Below are positions 1 to 11,204 of a stretch of 64,000 nucleotides of DNA, piece after piece. Numbering within the stretch: the stretch's first letter is position 1; every line of letters starts with the position of its first letter. The translations under genes and the position numbers were made by a program. The stretch is from Macrosoma leucophasiata (lineage: Eukaryota > Arthropoda > Insecta > Lepidoptera > Hedylidae): positions 6,944,001 through 7,008,000 of the forward strand of contig JAWQUS010000002.1 in assembly GCA_036365455.1 (NCBI GenBank), in the 5' to 3' direction. The notes under the pieces were generated by a model. That model had not been told where the DNA came from. It saw nothing but the letters and a program-made list of their open reading frames with translations, and ran no database searches.

Positions 1-211
1 AAGGCCAGAGGTCAAAATGCAGATACGTTGTCACCCCTGAGACCTTCCTTAGATGTTATGTCTCTGTGATAGTTATTACTGGGCCATACATTACCATCTA
101 ACCGGAACACGATAGTGCTGAACACTACAATTTATTGGCAGATAAATTAGGTAATGCGGTGGTGGCTACGCCCGCTAGCTCCGTCACTAGAGCTCTACTA
201 CCAGTAAAACG
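1..211 (-). mobile_element. SINE-J copy, cut by window edge
   Basis: SINE-J is my label for an approximately 285-bp repeat. In sense it begins TTTTACTGGTGGTAGAGCTC, carries a short palindrome (GAGCTCC...GGAGCTC) near the 5' end, then ATGGTAGTGTTCAGCACTATC and TTTCCGGCACAGAGGCAT blocks, and ends GCTTGTTTGCCAC followed by poly(A). Here the 5' two thirds are present on the minus strand; the poly(A) end lies outside the window. No coding capacity. I do not know the published family name. Confidence 0.75.
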
Positions 212-284
212 TGGTATCCTCTCTTCCTTATATTGGACCCAGATAATTGGAGCTCCACACTCTCTGTCTACTTGGTGTGAAGAT

Positions 285-452
285 ATTTTTTTTTTATATT
301 GGAAGTGGCAAACAAGCATGCAGTTCACATTGATGTTAAGTGAAGACTGCGGCCTATAGACACCCACACAAAGACCAAGGTCGAAATGCAGATGCGTTAC
401 CACTCCTGAGGCCTAAGGTGTTATGGTGCCGGAAATTACAGGGCCGTACATG
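285..452 (-). mobile_element. SINE-J copy, 5'-truncated
   Basis: The poly(A) end appears as the T-run at about 288-296, followed by the tail and middle blocks. Homology stops near 452, so the 5' third is missing. Confidence 0.75.
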
Positions 453-725
453 CAGAAATGCAAAAAAGTAATCATTTTGGAAAAGCTTCCAAATGCTAAC
501 ACATCAACGTCAATGTTAAAAAAATCAAGGTCTCTTATAAACATTTCATCAAATTTCCATCGTGGGAAGAGGGTCGTCGAATAACATTTCATTAGACCTT
601 AGCTGGCCTGCGGGCTTTTCATAAAGCTAAGCATTGTTATTTGACGGAATCTTTGTGTATGTATAAATACTAATTTACGTATGAATATATATATATATAT
701 TTGTAATGCATAATTTATATGTTCA

Positions 726-967
726 CTAGGTGACCCGGCAAACTTCGTATTGCTGATATAATGTGTCAAAGGTTTGATAGATACGGACTATTTTTATGGG
801 AAAATTAAATTGTGGTTTTTACTATTTCCCGTCAATTTCTTCATATTTTTTACCTTTAAACCTTCCCCAGACTACCAAAAATAATTCAAAACCAAAATTA
901 GCCAAATCGGTCCAGCGTTTCTTGAGTTTTAGCGAGATTAACGAACAGCAATTCATTTTTATATAGA
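726..967 (-). mobile_element. Non-autonomous Helitron, family N1
   Basis: About 240 bp. On the minus strand it starts with TC in a TCTATATA-type end and finishes with CTAG (plus-strand 726-729). A 5' TC and a 3' CTRR end are hallmarks of Helitrons. The same sequence recurs at 5690, 14181, 38102 and 53023. No coding capacity and no terminal inverted repeats. Confidence 0.75.
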
Positions 968-1149
968 TTAAGAACATAAAACATTTGGCCATTGGGCTTA
1001 TCTTGTAAATATCACCGTTTTTAGAATAACGCTAACTCAGATAATGTATATGAAATGTCATTTTCATTAATACCCAGTGCTTACGCAGAAAGTGAGTAGA
1101 TAACGTAGATAGAATTTATGACAAAAAAAACAAATTACTAATAAGATAT

Positions 1150-1285
1150 TTTTACTTCTACAGTGACGGAGCTCGCAGGCGTAGGTACTACAGTATTACC
1201 GCTATCTACTTGCCGTTAAATGGTAGTCTTCTGCACTATCGTGCTCCGGTGGTACAGCTTTGTGATTTCCGGCACAGAGGCATAT
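1150..1285 (+). mobile_element. SINE-J copy, 5' half
   Basis: The sense 5' half (GACGGAGCTCGCAGGCGTAGG through TTTCCGGCACAGAGGCAT) runs directly into the poly(A) end of a minus-strand Jockey-like LINE at about 1286. The two elements are joined tail to middle. Confidence 0.65.
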
Positions 1286-2045
1286 TTTTTATGTCATTAT
1301 GTTGACAGACAAGCAGACGGGCCACCTGATGGTAAGTGGTCACCGTCGACTATGAACATTTGCAACACCAGCGGAGTTGCCAACGCGCTGCCAGCCCTGA
1401 CGTACTCTTTTGACGCTATTTTCGACGAACCCCATATTGTAGCACCGAGGGAACATCTCAGAAGCAGGGAAGATCGTTCCACAATTTACAAGTTCTGAGC
1501 AGAAACGAACCGTTGAGCACTGCCAGGTGTCCAGTCGGTGAGGGTGAAACTTCTCTCTTCAGCGGGTTGTACGGTGTAGGAAAAGAGACGGTGGCACCAT
1601 GTCGAACAGTTCGACAGAGCACTCACCATTGTAGAGACGGTACAACACGCACAGATTCGCAATGTCTCTTAGCAGGCTCAGATGTTCGAGCCTGTCTGTA
1701 TGTCCTGGATCGTTAACAATACGAACAGCGCGTCTTTGTAGGGAGACAAGTGAACCAATCTGGTATTTGGAATGAGAGCATTATTCCAGATGGAGACGCA
1801 CTTGGGCCTTATAAAGCTGTAGTAGCTGCCCCGATGTGAAATACTGCCTCGCTTTGTTAAGCACCCCCAACTTTTTGGATGCCAACTTGGTCTTACACTC
1901 AATGTGGCTCCCAAATTGCACTTCGTTCGATATGTCAACGCCCAAGATATCGATACTCTTACCAATGGTAAGCGGGGTGCCCTGGAACTGTGGTGCTACA
2001 ATGAATGGTTTTTTTTTAGCGGTGAATGCGCAGACTTGTGTCTGA
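1286..2045 (-). pseudogene. Jockey-type LINE, 3' end of reverse transcriptase ORF
   Basis: On the minus strand, conceptual pieces resemble the C-terminal third of Jockey-clade reverse transcriptases. They include a thumb-like stretch with ILGVDISNEVQFGSHIE and KLGVLNKARQYFTSGQLL, then LYKAQVRLHLE, then a piece containing LQRRAVRIVND-like residues. Frameshifts separate them, so no full frame survives. The 3' end is a short tail ending in TGACATAAAAAAT. Upstream domains (endonuclease, RT fingers and palm) are missing, as expected for a 5'-truncated LINE. Its terminal 50 bases resemble the tail of SINE-J. Confidence 0.7.
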
Positions 2046-2165
2046 TAATATCTTAGGCCTCATGAGAGGCGACGCATATACATTGATATCTCCGGTTTCA
2101 TGTAGATGTATATCGAATACAGTAAGACTTACCATAAATGTAAACTGTATGATTGTTTGCCAATT
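2046..2165 (+). mobile_element. Degenerate SINE-J 3' fragment
   Basis: A weak match to the SINE-J middle and tail: TCTTAGGCCTCATGAG, then ACTTACCATAAATGTAAACT and GATTGTTTGCCAA, followed by an A-rich stretch. It is strongly diverged. Confidence 0.4.
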
Positions 2166-2328
2166 TATTCAGTTCAATTAAAAATAAATACACAATACAT
2201 CAATAAAAAATTAAAATAAATATGTAATAAAACATCAAATTACAATTTATGATATAAAAAATACTCCAATCAGATTGATATTTCAGCAACAGAGTAAATC
2301 CAGGCATGAAATCTAAGAATCTAAGTTA

Positions 2329-2520
2329 TCCTATTAATATTATAAACGCGAAAGCTCGTGAGAATGGATGTTTGTTAGTCTCTCAAGAAAATCTTTACTT
2401 ATTTCGTAAATTCATACTGAATTTGGATAAAACTTTACAGTAACATATGTCATACATTGGAATAACATATAAGCTACAATTTGTAATCATTAAAAGTACA
2501 CACGGACGCAGTCGCCTACA
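2329..2520 (+). mobile_element. Helitron-like element, family N2, no clear 3' end
   Basis: Starts TCCTATTAATATTATAAACG, the 5' end type of a common lepidopteran Helitron group, and runs through CGGACGCAGTCGCCTAC. The terminal CTAG is not visible, so the 3' end is probably decayed. Related ends lie at 16014-16076 and 41997-42190. Confidence 0.55.
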
Positions 2521-3221
2521 AAACCCAGTAGAAAATATTTGTGGACGATCGATACAGAAGTCAGCGTATCATTTTTTTTTTATTTCGCCATTCAGAAGTC
2601 GGATCGAACAAGCCTTCAGTTTCAGAGTTGTGTTGTGCTGAAATGGGAAGCAACAGCAACACAATTTGATTCGGAAAATGGCCGCTGAAGGGCAATTAGA
2701 TGTGAAGAGGGACTTGTGAAAGTTGGCTACCTATTGTTGACTGTAGTCCTTGTTTTGATACCATCGTTTTTGGTAAAATAAATTATATTGTTTCAAGTAC
2801 TGGAATATGAATAAGGATCAACATTTTTGAATCTAGTAAAAAAAAGAAACACTCTGAAAATAGATGTAACAACAATATTTTCCAAACAAAATTTGAGGTA
2901 TACAAGTGTATCACTATCTTAAACGCCCCACTGAACACAAGTATGTTAAATTAATTAAAACCGGGACGGGGTGTGTTTCAAACTCATTTTGCACGAATGT
3001 ACGCGCCCTATCTTTGGAATCGCGTATTTTGTTTGTCTCTATATATAGGGTAAAAGCTAACTGTAGATGATAGTTCGTATCCCATTCTATATTTTTATCT
3101 ATACTAGATTAGAGATAGACGAGTTTTTAATTTATTAACTTACATGCCCTGTCTCTGGACATACAAGTAGAAATTAAAAAAATATGTTAATGAATAACAT
3201 ATTCTTCAATGAAAACATAAC
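2521..3221. other. No recognisable feature
   Basis: AT-rich sequence with only short open frames; I see no motif or repeat that I can name. Confidence 0.5.
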
Positions 3222-3570
3222 TTCTCGCCTGTAATCCCTGAAGGAGTAGACGAGAGAGTAGAAGAGAGTAGAGTAGAGTAGAGGTAAATGCATGCATACA
3301 AGCATACATGCATACATGCATCCAAGAGTCGCTGGTTAGGTATGTTTTGGTCCATGTAACAGGTAGCGAGCGTGTTGACATCTTCGGGCACATTACCAAA
3401 CTCGGGGGTGCTGGGATATTTCCAGAAAAGGGAAAAATCCGAATAGAACCAGAGATAAAGTATTTTACACCTTCATATTTATATCTGATAGCCCCCGACC
3501 CGGGAATCGAACCCAGGACCCCAGCGTAGTAGTAGTGACCTGCTACCACTAGGATGCTGAGGCAGTTCTT
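3222..3570 (-). mobile_element. SINE-B, tRNA-derived, near full length
   Basis: On the minus strand it starts CTGCCTCAGCATCCTAGTGG, with a tRNA-like pol III B box (GGTTCGATTCC, plus strand about 3499-3515). A unique body follows, and the 3' tail is GGGATTACAGGCGAGAAG. The body holds a local GAGTA and GCATACAT microsatellite expansion. Other copies lie at 16077, 25343, 34335, 37040 and 39370. Confidence 0.75.
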
Positions 3571-4344
3571 CATTGAGGAAGATAATTTGCTATTTAATAT
3601 TTTGCTTCAAAATTTCGGGAGGAAGTTTTCTCAATGCGAGAGAAGTGGGGGGGGGGACGTAGATAGTTAGATGTCAGGTAGGTTCATTACGACGCAGTTT
3701 TTCAAGTCGTTGTAATGGTAAGACACGGCACAAAAAGGTCAACATATGTCCTTATATATCGATACGACTAAAATATTATCCAACACTCAGCGGCTACAAT
3801 ACAAAACACATCCTTTTTTACCGTCATCATTATTTACAGCGGCCTATCAATCTATCGAAGCCGTTCCCTTTATTTTATGCGTTGTTTATGCTCGCATATA
3901 CGGAGGTAACAATAGGTGGGTAGGCTTGGGGCATATATCAGAAATCGCGACTCATTCGGCTCATGTGCCTGACAAAACATTGATCCATGCTTGATTAGGC
4001 GGCATTCACGACGGAGGGGGTTGAATCAGATTCAATCATTCAATCAACCCGGTTCGTATTGCTATACAGCGTATGGTGTTGTATATTGTTGTGAGAGCAT
4101 TGGGGAATATGTGGTTTGTATGGGAAGTCCGTATTGTTTAACGTGGGCTCGGATAATTTACGCTTTGGACTCTCCTGAGACTAAAAAAGCCTTGACCCGT
4201 ACGCATTCGGGATGAAGATATTTTACAGTTTATATTACTCTATCTTGTTTTACACGAGCACTTATTTTAATGAAAATTCCAATAGGCATGAGTAGTTTTT
4301 TGACTTCATGTAGTGAAAATAAATTATACAGTTTTCATTGATAG
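3571..4344. other. No recognisable feature; a G10-11 run
   Basis: Contains a poly(G) run near 3646-3656 and short unconvincing open frames. Nothing can be assigned. Confidence 0.5.
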
Positions 4345-4470
4345 TGAGTATTACGGTAGCCTATTAGCCTTAATACGAAACCGAAGATTTAAATGTAGAT
4401 GCGTTGCCACTCCTGATGCCTAATACCTCTGTGCGCCGTACGCTTGCGAGTTCCTTTACTGGCGCACTAC
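4345..4470 (-). mobile_element. Degenerate SINE-J fragment
   Basis: GTAGATGCGTTGCCACTCCTG followed by CCTCTGTGC and later ACTACCACCAG matches the SINE-J order on the minus strand, with many changes. Confidence 0.45.
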
Positions 4471-4767
4471 CACCAGAATTTCTTCCTAGCTCTTTACTAA
4501 TACATTTTTAAAAGTATTATGTCAATGCTTATTCTCATAAAATGTAACAGTTTAATTTTTTGTGTGTTCAGGAAATTAGTTAAAAAAAAACATTTCGTTG
4601 TTTAAGTGTATACAACGTGTAACAGGATTAAATGTACAACCCGAAACTAGTTTGTTCAGAATCGATAACCGAATCGATTTCAGGCATTTTTGATATAGGT
4701 AATATTTTGTGCCAAAATTAAAAAAAAAGCAGCACCACAGTGGGTATATGTATGTGTAGGTGTATGT

Positions 4768-4938
4768 AGGCACCTGTGTCGTGGGTGCCGTTGTACACAT
4801 ATAACAAATGCACATACACCCAGACCCGAAACAAATATCTGTAGGCCAATACAACTATTTGTCCCGGTGCGGAGATTGAACCCGCGACCCTTCGAATGAA
4901 ACGGTCATCTCACACCGCTGGACTAACCGGGTCGTCGA
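4768..4938 (-). mobile_element. SINE-A, tRNA-derived
   Basis: On the minus strand the head reads GACCCGGTTAGTCCAGCGG, with a pol III B box (GGGTTCAATCTCC, 4873-4885 region). A body follows with ATATTTGTTTCGGGTCTGGG and a GGCACCCACGACACAGG tail. It resembles a tRNA only in its first 75 bases. Copies lie at 8695, 21711 and 29826. Confidence 0.75.
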
Positions 4939-5689
4939 AAAAATTAATTACAATTACGGAAATTATGGTCACCCATTTGGTGAACAGTCAAAACAAACGT
5001 GTTAAATAAGGGTGGGTACGCAGGTATTGCTACATCACATTGCAATAATGTGCGTGTGTGAGTAGGTTCATGTTTTATATGCGGCCGTAGGTCGAGGTAA
5101 GGTAGGCAATTGAGGAGAACTTATTTCTTAAATAAAAAATATTAAATACATGAACATGTAATTTCAGGTCATGTATTAAGATTATAACTCGATTTTCTTT
5201 GTTTTTGATTACAGAGTGTGCATTATTCCCGTGTACATGTTGTTTAACAACGCTCTCTTTTCCTAATCGATCCGGAATCAGTATTGTGAGTAACGTTTAC
5301 TGTTATTTCTTTGATTTTGTAAAAATAAAATAAAAACTTAATCATCGAAGTTATAAAATATATTGGATTGCTGTGTAAACAAACATTTATTTTAACAAGC
5401 GAAAGAAAATCGATAAAAATATGAGAGGAAAACATCTATATAATAAAATACGTAGTGCTTCCGAGTTGTTAAAACATCCGCTTACATCTTATAATTGTTT
5501 TCAAACAATATTTATTCAAGTCGGAATGAGTATACAAAACAGTTCAACTTTAACGTTAATCCTAAATTTGTTTAATGTCAAGAAAGACAAGATCTCCTGG
5601 TTTAAGTAAGTTAATTTGCAAAAGACAGGACAGTCGGCTCTTAAACAAGATTGTTGACGATGTTATAAAATGAATAGTTTTAATATCTA
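4939..5689. other. No recognisable feature
   Basis: AT-rich; small open frames (5244-5435 minus, 5421-5609 plus) have no motif that I recognise. Confidence 0.5.
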
Positions 5690-5936
5690 TCTATATATAT
5701 AAAAATCAATTGCTGTTCGTTAGTCTCCCTAAAACTCGAGAACCGAATTGGCTAATTTTGGTTTTGAATTATTTTTTGAAGTCCAGAGAAGGTTTAAAAG
5801 GTAAGAAAATATGAAGAAATTGAAGGGAAATAGTAAAAACCACAATTTGATTTTCCCATACAAATAGACCGTATCTATCAAACCTTTGACACATTATTTA
5901 ATTGTGAGGCAATACGAAGTTTGACGGGTCAGCTAT
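5690..5936 (+). mobile_element. Non-autonomous Helitron, family N1
   Basis: Begins TCTATATATATAAAAATC and ends GACGGGTCAGCTAT, where the usual CTAG has mutated to CTAT. Full length otherwise. Confidence 0.75.
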
Positions 5937-6190
5937 AAATGAAGTAATGTACCATCAAAGAAAAGTCATGTCGATCACGGCGGTGCCTTACGTGTGTAGG
6001 GGTAAAGTCTAATTTGCAATGGTTCTGGATCACAGGAAACTTTTTCGATGATACATAAAATTTAACGATATAAATATCGATCATTAAAGAGCTTCCAACT
6101 TTTTCACACATTAAAATTTGTTTTCCTCTGATAGCTTCGGTCAGAAAATCCGGCAATATAGTGGTGCACGCCAAAGAAGCCTAGTCACGG
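5937..6190 (-). pseudogene. Possible decayed FLYWCH-type zinc-finger fragment
   Basis: The minus-strand frame at 5929-6174 contains FLTEAIRGKQILMCE, which resembles the start of FLYWCH-type zinc fingers common in insect genomes. A later stretch in another frame has CDPEPLQIR-like residues. The complete Cys/His spacing cannot be seen in one frame. This is a weak resemblance from memory of the family and could be chance. Confidence 0.2.
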
Positions 6191-6454
6191 TGTCGTAGAA
6201 GAAAAAATATTTTTTCCCCAATTAGAAAAATGTTTTAGGGTATGTACTACCGTTTATAAGCCTATTTATATGGATTACAAAATACATAACTTTTAAAGTG
6301 AGTTTTTAAGTGCATATTTTTTATCGAAAATAGAATCGCGTAACGACCCGGTTTTAAAAATGTGTGTGATACAAAATACATTTTACCATAATTATATCGA
6401 ATGAAACACAAATATATTACAGTCCGTTAAAGAAAAAAAAAATTTAAGTAACTC

Positions 6455-6732
6455 ATTTTTACTGGTGGTAGAGCTCCAGTGTAGTATTTCGGAAGCGGTT
6501 ACCTAATTTATCTGCCGCTTAATGGTAGTGCTCTGCACTATCGCGTTCCAGTTAGATGGTAATGTTTGCCCCGTAATAACTATCACAGAGACATAAATAA
6601 CTAAGGTCTCAGGGGTGGCAAGGCATCTGCATTTTGACCTCTGCTCGTTGTGTGGGTGTCTATAGGCTGCACTCATCACTTAACATCAATGTGAACTGCA
6701 TGCTTATTTGCCACGTTCATTAGATAAAAAAT
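6455..6732 (+). mobile_element. SINE-J, full length
   Basis: Runs from TTTTTACTGGTGGTAGAGCTC to GCTTATTTGCCACGTTCATTA followed by an A-run. It is one of the most complete plus-strand copies. Confidence 0.8.
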
Positions 6733-6932
6733 AATCATTTCTTAATATATCTCTGAAAAAAGACTGTAAATGTTTATTTAATACGATTTTTAACTAGTCA
6801 AGTAAAGTAACACAAACCGTAGGTAGGTGTATTTATTAAGATACTTATGATTATTTCATAAAGATAACAAGAGTCTATAATGAAATACTTCAAATTAATC
6901 TCAATTACAATCTTCATATATAATACATACAA

Positions 6933-7215
6933 TGCGGTCGGGTGTAGTAGCAAATTAAAATGCGCGTTTTCCGTGCTTCAGAGGGCACGTTAAGCCGTCG
7001 GTCCCGGTTGCTATCGATAGATAGCAGACGTTAAACCTTTTCGGAGGCCTTATGTGCGGTTTGAAAACATCCGACCGCGGGTTAGCCACTAACCCGTATT
7101 TCCACCAACCCGAATTGGAGCAGCGTGGTGGAGTAAGCTCTAGGCCTCCCCCCAAAAAGGGGAGAGACTCGTGCCCAGCAGTGGGATGTAAAATGGGTTG
7201 CCATTATTACAATCT
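6933..7215 (+). mobile_element. SINE with 5S-rRNA-like head (SINE-5S), 5'-truncated
   Basis: Contains only the end of the 5S-like head (GCGGTCGGGTGT), then GTGCTTCAGAGGGCACGTTAA, GTCGGTCCCGGTTGCTATCG and GCAGCGTGGTGGAGTAAGCTC, finishing GGGTTGCCATTATTA. See 32535-32886 for the longest copy. Confidence 0.7.
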
Positions 7216-7483
7216 TCATAACAATATTAAATCAACAATCAGCGGTATCTTAAATATCTTAACAATGCAAAAACATGAATATTAATTTCAGTATAGTTAA
7301 GAGAGTCGAAAGTACCAATATGTAAGGAGCAATATTTTAGGTGTTTCATATTTCCTTTGGCACAAAACGTTCTACCAATCTGTGTACTGGCCACAGCGAT
7401 AAACATCTCGTAGCAAACAAATTATAAATGAAAGCGGGCGAACTCGTTATTATTACAGTCTGATATATATTTTCCTTATATTA

Positions 7484-8573
7484 GGTTGGGGAAAAAGTTT
7501 CTTCGCATTTTTTAAGATAATTCAAAACATTTTTTAATACAGTATATTTAAATTTAACTAAAGTATGTAAGTACCATATATGTACCATCTTTTGCCATCT
7601 TGTAGGTAGGGACATGATCCCATTGCTATAAAAATTTTGGGACTTCTCATAAAAATACCGCGACAAGTGGATTTGGCAGTCCTCTCGTGATGTTAACCTA
7701 ACATTGCATAAATAATTCTGAAGAGACCGAAACAGGTGCAAGGTCAGGACCATGCGGCGGATGCATTAACACCTCCTAGCCAAACTCTCTTAATTTTTGC
7801 TGAGTGGCTATAGATGTGTGAGGTCTAGCGTTATCATGATGAAACACCACACCCCTTCTGTTGATCAATTCCGGCCGCTTTCTCTCAACTTCTTGCTTTA
7901 ATCTCATCAGTTGTTCGCAGTAGAGTTCAGAATCGATAGTCCTGCCTGGTGGTAATAGCTCATAATGAATAATGCCCTTCCAATCCCACCACACACACAA
8001 CATCACCTTATTGCGAGTTGACCCGGGTTTTGCCACAGTCTGTGAAGCCTGACCGGCCTTTGACCACGACCTTTTTCGCACGTTCTTGTCGTACGTGATC
8101 CACTTTTCATCACCAGTTATCAGCTTCTTCAAAAATGATTCTGTTTCATTACGTCGTAATAAAGAATCACAAATGAGTACACGGTTCAGTAGGTTTCTTT
8201 CAGTGAGCTCGTGAGGTACTCAAATATCGAGGTTTTCCGGATCGAAAACGCTTAAACCAAATTTGTGCTACTCTCACAGACACTGCACTAGGTCCATAAA
8301 CATCGCAAATTTTTTTCGCGGCTTGCGTTGCATTTTTACCTTTTTTGTAGTAAAATTTTAAAATGTATCGAATTTCTACATTAGATTCACTCATCTTGAC
8401 AGTACGAAAAACAAATGAAAATCACACATTTGCCTAACTTGAATTTGGAATTATGTTTTTTAAAATTTTAACTTTCAATGATACCAAAACCAGCCAGATA
8501 CAAATACTACAGCCAAAGAGATTTTATTACAAGTTCATACATACTATAATGCGAAAAAGACTTTTTCCCAACC
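7484..8573 (-). mobile_element. mariner element copy 1, internally deleted
   Basis: Terminal inverted repeats of about 27 bp (GGTTGGGGAAAAAGTTTCTT... on the left, ...AAAGACTTTTTCCCAACC on the right) are flanked by the TA target duplication (7482-7483 and 8574-8575). At 1090 bp it is a little shorter than a typical 1.3-kb mariner. The transposase is on the minus strand and broken (see 7776-8394). Confidence 0.9.
7776..8394 (-). pseudogene. mariner transposase remnant, copy 1
   Basis: Two minus-strand pieces remain. The first (8394-8200) starts MSESNVEIRYILKFYY and covers part of the N-terminal helix-turn-helix DNA-binding region, ending after IWFKRFRSG. The second (8132-7776) covers the catalytic core with the first Asp in ITGDEKWITYD and the second in HHDNARPHT, then stops after KLREFG. 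The third catalytic Asp region, YSPDLAPSDFHLF in the sister copies, reads as a damaged GPDLAPVSV with a deletion just downstream. The segment between the two pieces is deleted. The protein cannot be functional. Confidence 0.85.
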
Positions 8574-8694
8574 TATTATGATAAGAATAACAAATTACCA
8601 TGCAGTTCACAATACTGTAACCCACCCTACAGATGAAATATCTTGGCACAAAGTTTTATTTATATGCTCTCTACACTCACAGCCCCGCAGTAGG

Positions 8695-8868
8695 TATAAA
8701 CCTGTGTCGTGGGTGCCGTTGCGTTGTACACATACAACACAAACACCCAGACCCGAAACAAATATCTGTAGGCCATACAAATATTTGTCTTGGTGCGGGC
8801 ATCGAACCCGCGCCGCGACCCTGCGAATCGAACGGTCATCTCACACCGCTGGACTAACCGGGTCGTCA
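8695..8868 (-). mobile_element. SINE-A, tRNA-derived
   Basis: Minus strand: GACGACCCGGTTAGTCCAGC head, B box near 8800-8815, and CACCCACGACACAGG tail. It is about as long as the 4768 copy and is followed by TTTATACC as in 32115. Confidence 0.75.
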
Positions 8869-8884
8869 AGAATAGTTTTTATGT

Positions 8885-9010
8885 AACGAAGGTGGCAACA
8901 AAGCATACAGTTCACATGGATGTTAAGTACAGCCTATAGACATCTAGGTACCCAAAACTAGAGGTGCAGATACGTTGCCACGTCTGAGCCCTTATTTGTT
9001 ATTTCTCTGT
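8885..9010 (-). mobile_element. SINE-J fragment (3' part)
   Basis: Tail and middle blocks only (GGTGGCAACAAAGCATACAG to TTATTTCTCTGT), directly preceding another copy in the same orientation. Confidence 0.65.
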
Positions 9011-9037
9011 AATACTAAGGCTGGGTTGCACCAAGAT

Positions 9038-9330
9038 ATTTGTTTCTTTTTTATGTCATGGTAGTGGCCTACAGTTCGCATTGATGTTAAGTGATGACTG
9101 CAGCCTATAGACACCCACACAAAGACCAATGTCAAAATGCAGATGCGTCACCACTCCCGAGGCCTAAGGTATTATGCCTCTGTGCCGGAAATTACAGGGC
9201 CGTACATTACCACCTGACCGAAACACGATAGTGATTAACACTACCATTTAGCGGCAAGTATATTAGATAATGCGGTGGTGCCTACACCCGCGAGCTCCGT
9301 CACTAGAGCTCTACCACCAATAAAATAGTA
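9038..9330 (-). mobile_element. SINE-J, full length
   Basis: Complete copy from the T-run side (TTTTTTATGTCATGGTAGTGG) to GAGCTCTACCACCAATAAAA. All conserved blocks are present. Confidence 0.8.
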
Positions 9331-9400
9331 CTGAATGCTTCAATTTGGCGGTAGATAGATTAGGTAATGCGGTGATGTCTACGCCCTCGAGTGTCTACAT
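9331..9400 (-). mobile_element. SINE-J partial tandem copy
   Basis: AATGCTTCAATTTGGCGG through GGTAATGCGGTGATG repeats the SINE-J 5' third immediately after a full copy. Confidence 0.6.
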
Positions 9401-10394
9401 TGCAATTTTACCCACAGCACACCGCGGACACTCCGCCAAAATTCCATACATACGCTTAATTTGGTCTCTATTACACAGACATGAATCAGTGACGTGTATT
9501 TACACATGAACCTGTGTGCGTAGCACGTAGAAAATACCAACCGACGCCCATAAGAGGGGAGGAGGTTGGGTGATGCGGGGAAATCGGGCGGGACGTCGTA
9601 GTGTCCATTCTATACGTAGTATTATTACATATTCTCTGCCAACAGTAAAAAAGAAAGGTCTAGGTTTTGAGTGCTATCGTGGTCTATTTGTAGTACGATG
9701 ACAATTAACCTTATAGTCGTAACATACGCGTCCGGATTTGGTACGGAGCGGACAGTGCATTCGATACGCTCTGAACCAAATCTGGCCTTGTGTAGAGGAG
9801 TCCGGCGAACAGAATTATTATTAATCAAGTCCGCTGCGGTCCGCTCGCGAGGGGTTTGTTCCGATGCGGTTCGCTCGCGAGGGGTTTGGTCGGCCGGCGC
9901 ATTCAGTCGTGTGTTACTACTAAGGGAACGTACCTACCCATATTTACAATTTTTAAGCTCTCTCCCCCGTCGGTGACCACTGACCTCCGGTAGTATTTGC
10001 TAAGGTGTATCTCCCTCGAATTTTCAGGTAGTTATTCAGAAGTGTGGTTTAAATATTTTTTAGGAAACAAAAAGTTTAAAAAGTATTTAGTAGCTCACGT
10101 TTGTCTTTAATAATGCGGCGCATGCCGTGTGACGTCCAGAATGCGTGCATACCTGTAACAAAGGAAAAAATAATATCAAGATATAGTGTAACAGGAACTT
10201 ATTCTGCTAGAGTAGAAATATGTAGTCCTTTCTTTTATTTTAAGCGGCATATTTGATTAAAGCTCGAAAAAAGCGTGAACATTTTTCTCGAGACTATTGA
10301 CTATTCTTTTTGGTCCGTTCAGACTAAGTACCCGAATATTATTGGGATTAGTACCTATAAATAATTCCACAATTAAAAAACAAAAGCGGACAAG
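9401..10394. repeat. Unassigned region with a hairpin and a short tandem duplication
   Basis: No gene is recognisable. 9734-9782 can fold: GATTTGGTACGGAGCG pairs imperfectly with CGCTCTGAACCAAATC. At about 9828-9889 a 29-30-bp GC-rich unit (GCGGTCCGCTCGCGAGGGG) occurs twice with small changes. The stretch is GC-richer than its surroundings. Confidence 0.5.
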
Positions 10395-10797
10395 TGCAAG
10401 TCGGACTCGCGCACGAAGGGTTCCGTACCATCATCTATAGAAGAAAATCACGTTTGTTATATTTAAGTTTTTACCTATAAATTAACATAGAGTAAAAACT
10501 TGCTTTAAAATTACATTGGTTTTATCGGGACCCCTTTAATATTCAATTGTTTTTAGAAGTAATATACAACAAAATATTCTCTGACAATTTTAAGCATCTT
10601 CCTGCTACCGTTATTTTAATATTGAGCAAAAATACAAAAAAAACACGTTTATTGTACGGAGGACCGCTGTATTTGTTGTTATAGCGGCAACAAAAATACA
10701 TAATTTGTGAAAATTTTAGCGTGGCGACAGACAGACAGACAGCGAAGGCTTAGTAATAGGGTCCCGTTTTTACCTTTTAGGTACGGAATCCTACAAA
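10395..10797 (-). mobile_element. Short repeat ending in AGGTACGGAATCC (family FP)
   Basis: Starts CGGACAAGTGCAAGTCGGAC and ends TTACCTTTTAGGTACGGAATC, with a GACA microsatellite near the end (10728-10742). On the other strand this end reads GATTCCGTACCTAAAAGG, matching 57518 onward. It is a widespread insect interspersed repeat whose class I cannot fix from this window. No coding capacity. Confidence 0.5.
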
Positions 10798-11204
10798 TAT
10801 CTTTCCACTAGAGGGCGGTGGAGTCGTCTCCCCGACGTCAAGTAACCAGCCCTAAGAAACATTATTTTCAACGTTTCATATTTCATTCGAGCCGATTTAT
10901 TTTTAAACAGAAACCAATTTAAATCGTTAATTATTATTGGTTTATCAATTTTAATTAGTATGGTAACGGAAAAGTTTGGTCTGACCCGGATTTACGCGAC
11001 TAAAGGCCGGGTCGGATCCCGGATTACACTAATGAGTTTCAACTAAACTTACATGCAGGTACTTGTTAAGTAACTATTACAGGATTTCGTCTCAATATTC
11101 ATTGAATAGAACGCTGATAAAGTGAGTAATTTTTCAGAGACTTCAAAAAAGGAGCAGTAGGTACCCCATAGAGAACCTGACGTGTATATTATATATCATA
11201 CATA
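10798..11204. other. No recognisable feature
   Basis: AT-rich, without repeats or reading frames that I can support. Confidence 0.5.

Noticed and set aside
3746..4215. Two adjacent frames as a split gene
   Set aside because: No motif, no splice logic and no repeat support.
4860..4938. tRNA gene
   Set aside because: The tRNA-like head belongs to SINE-A, which continues into a common body and occurs several times.
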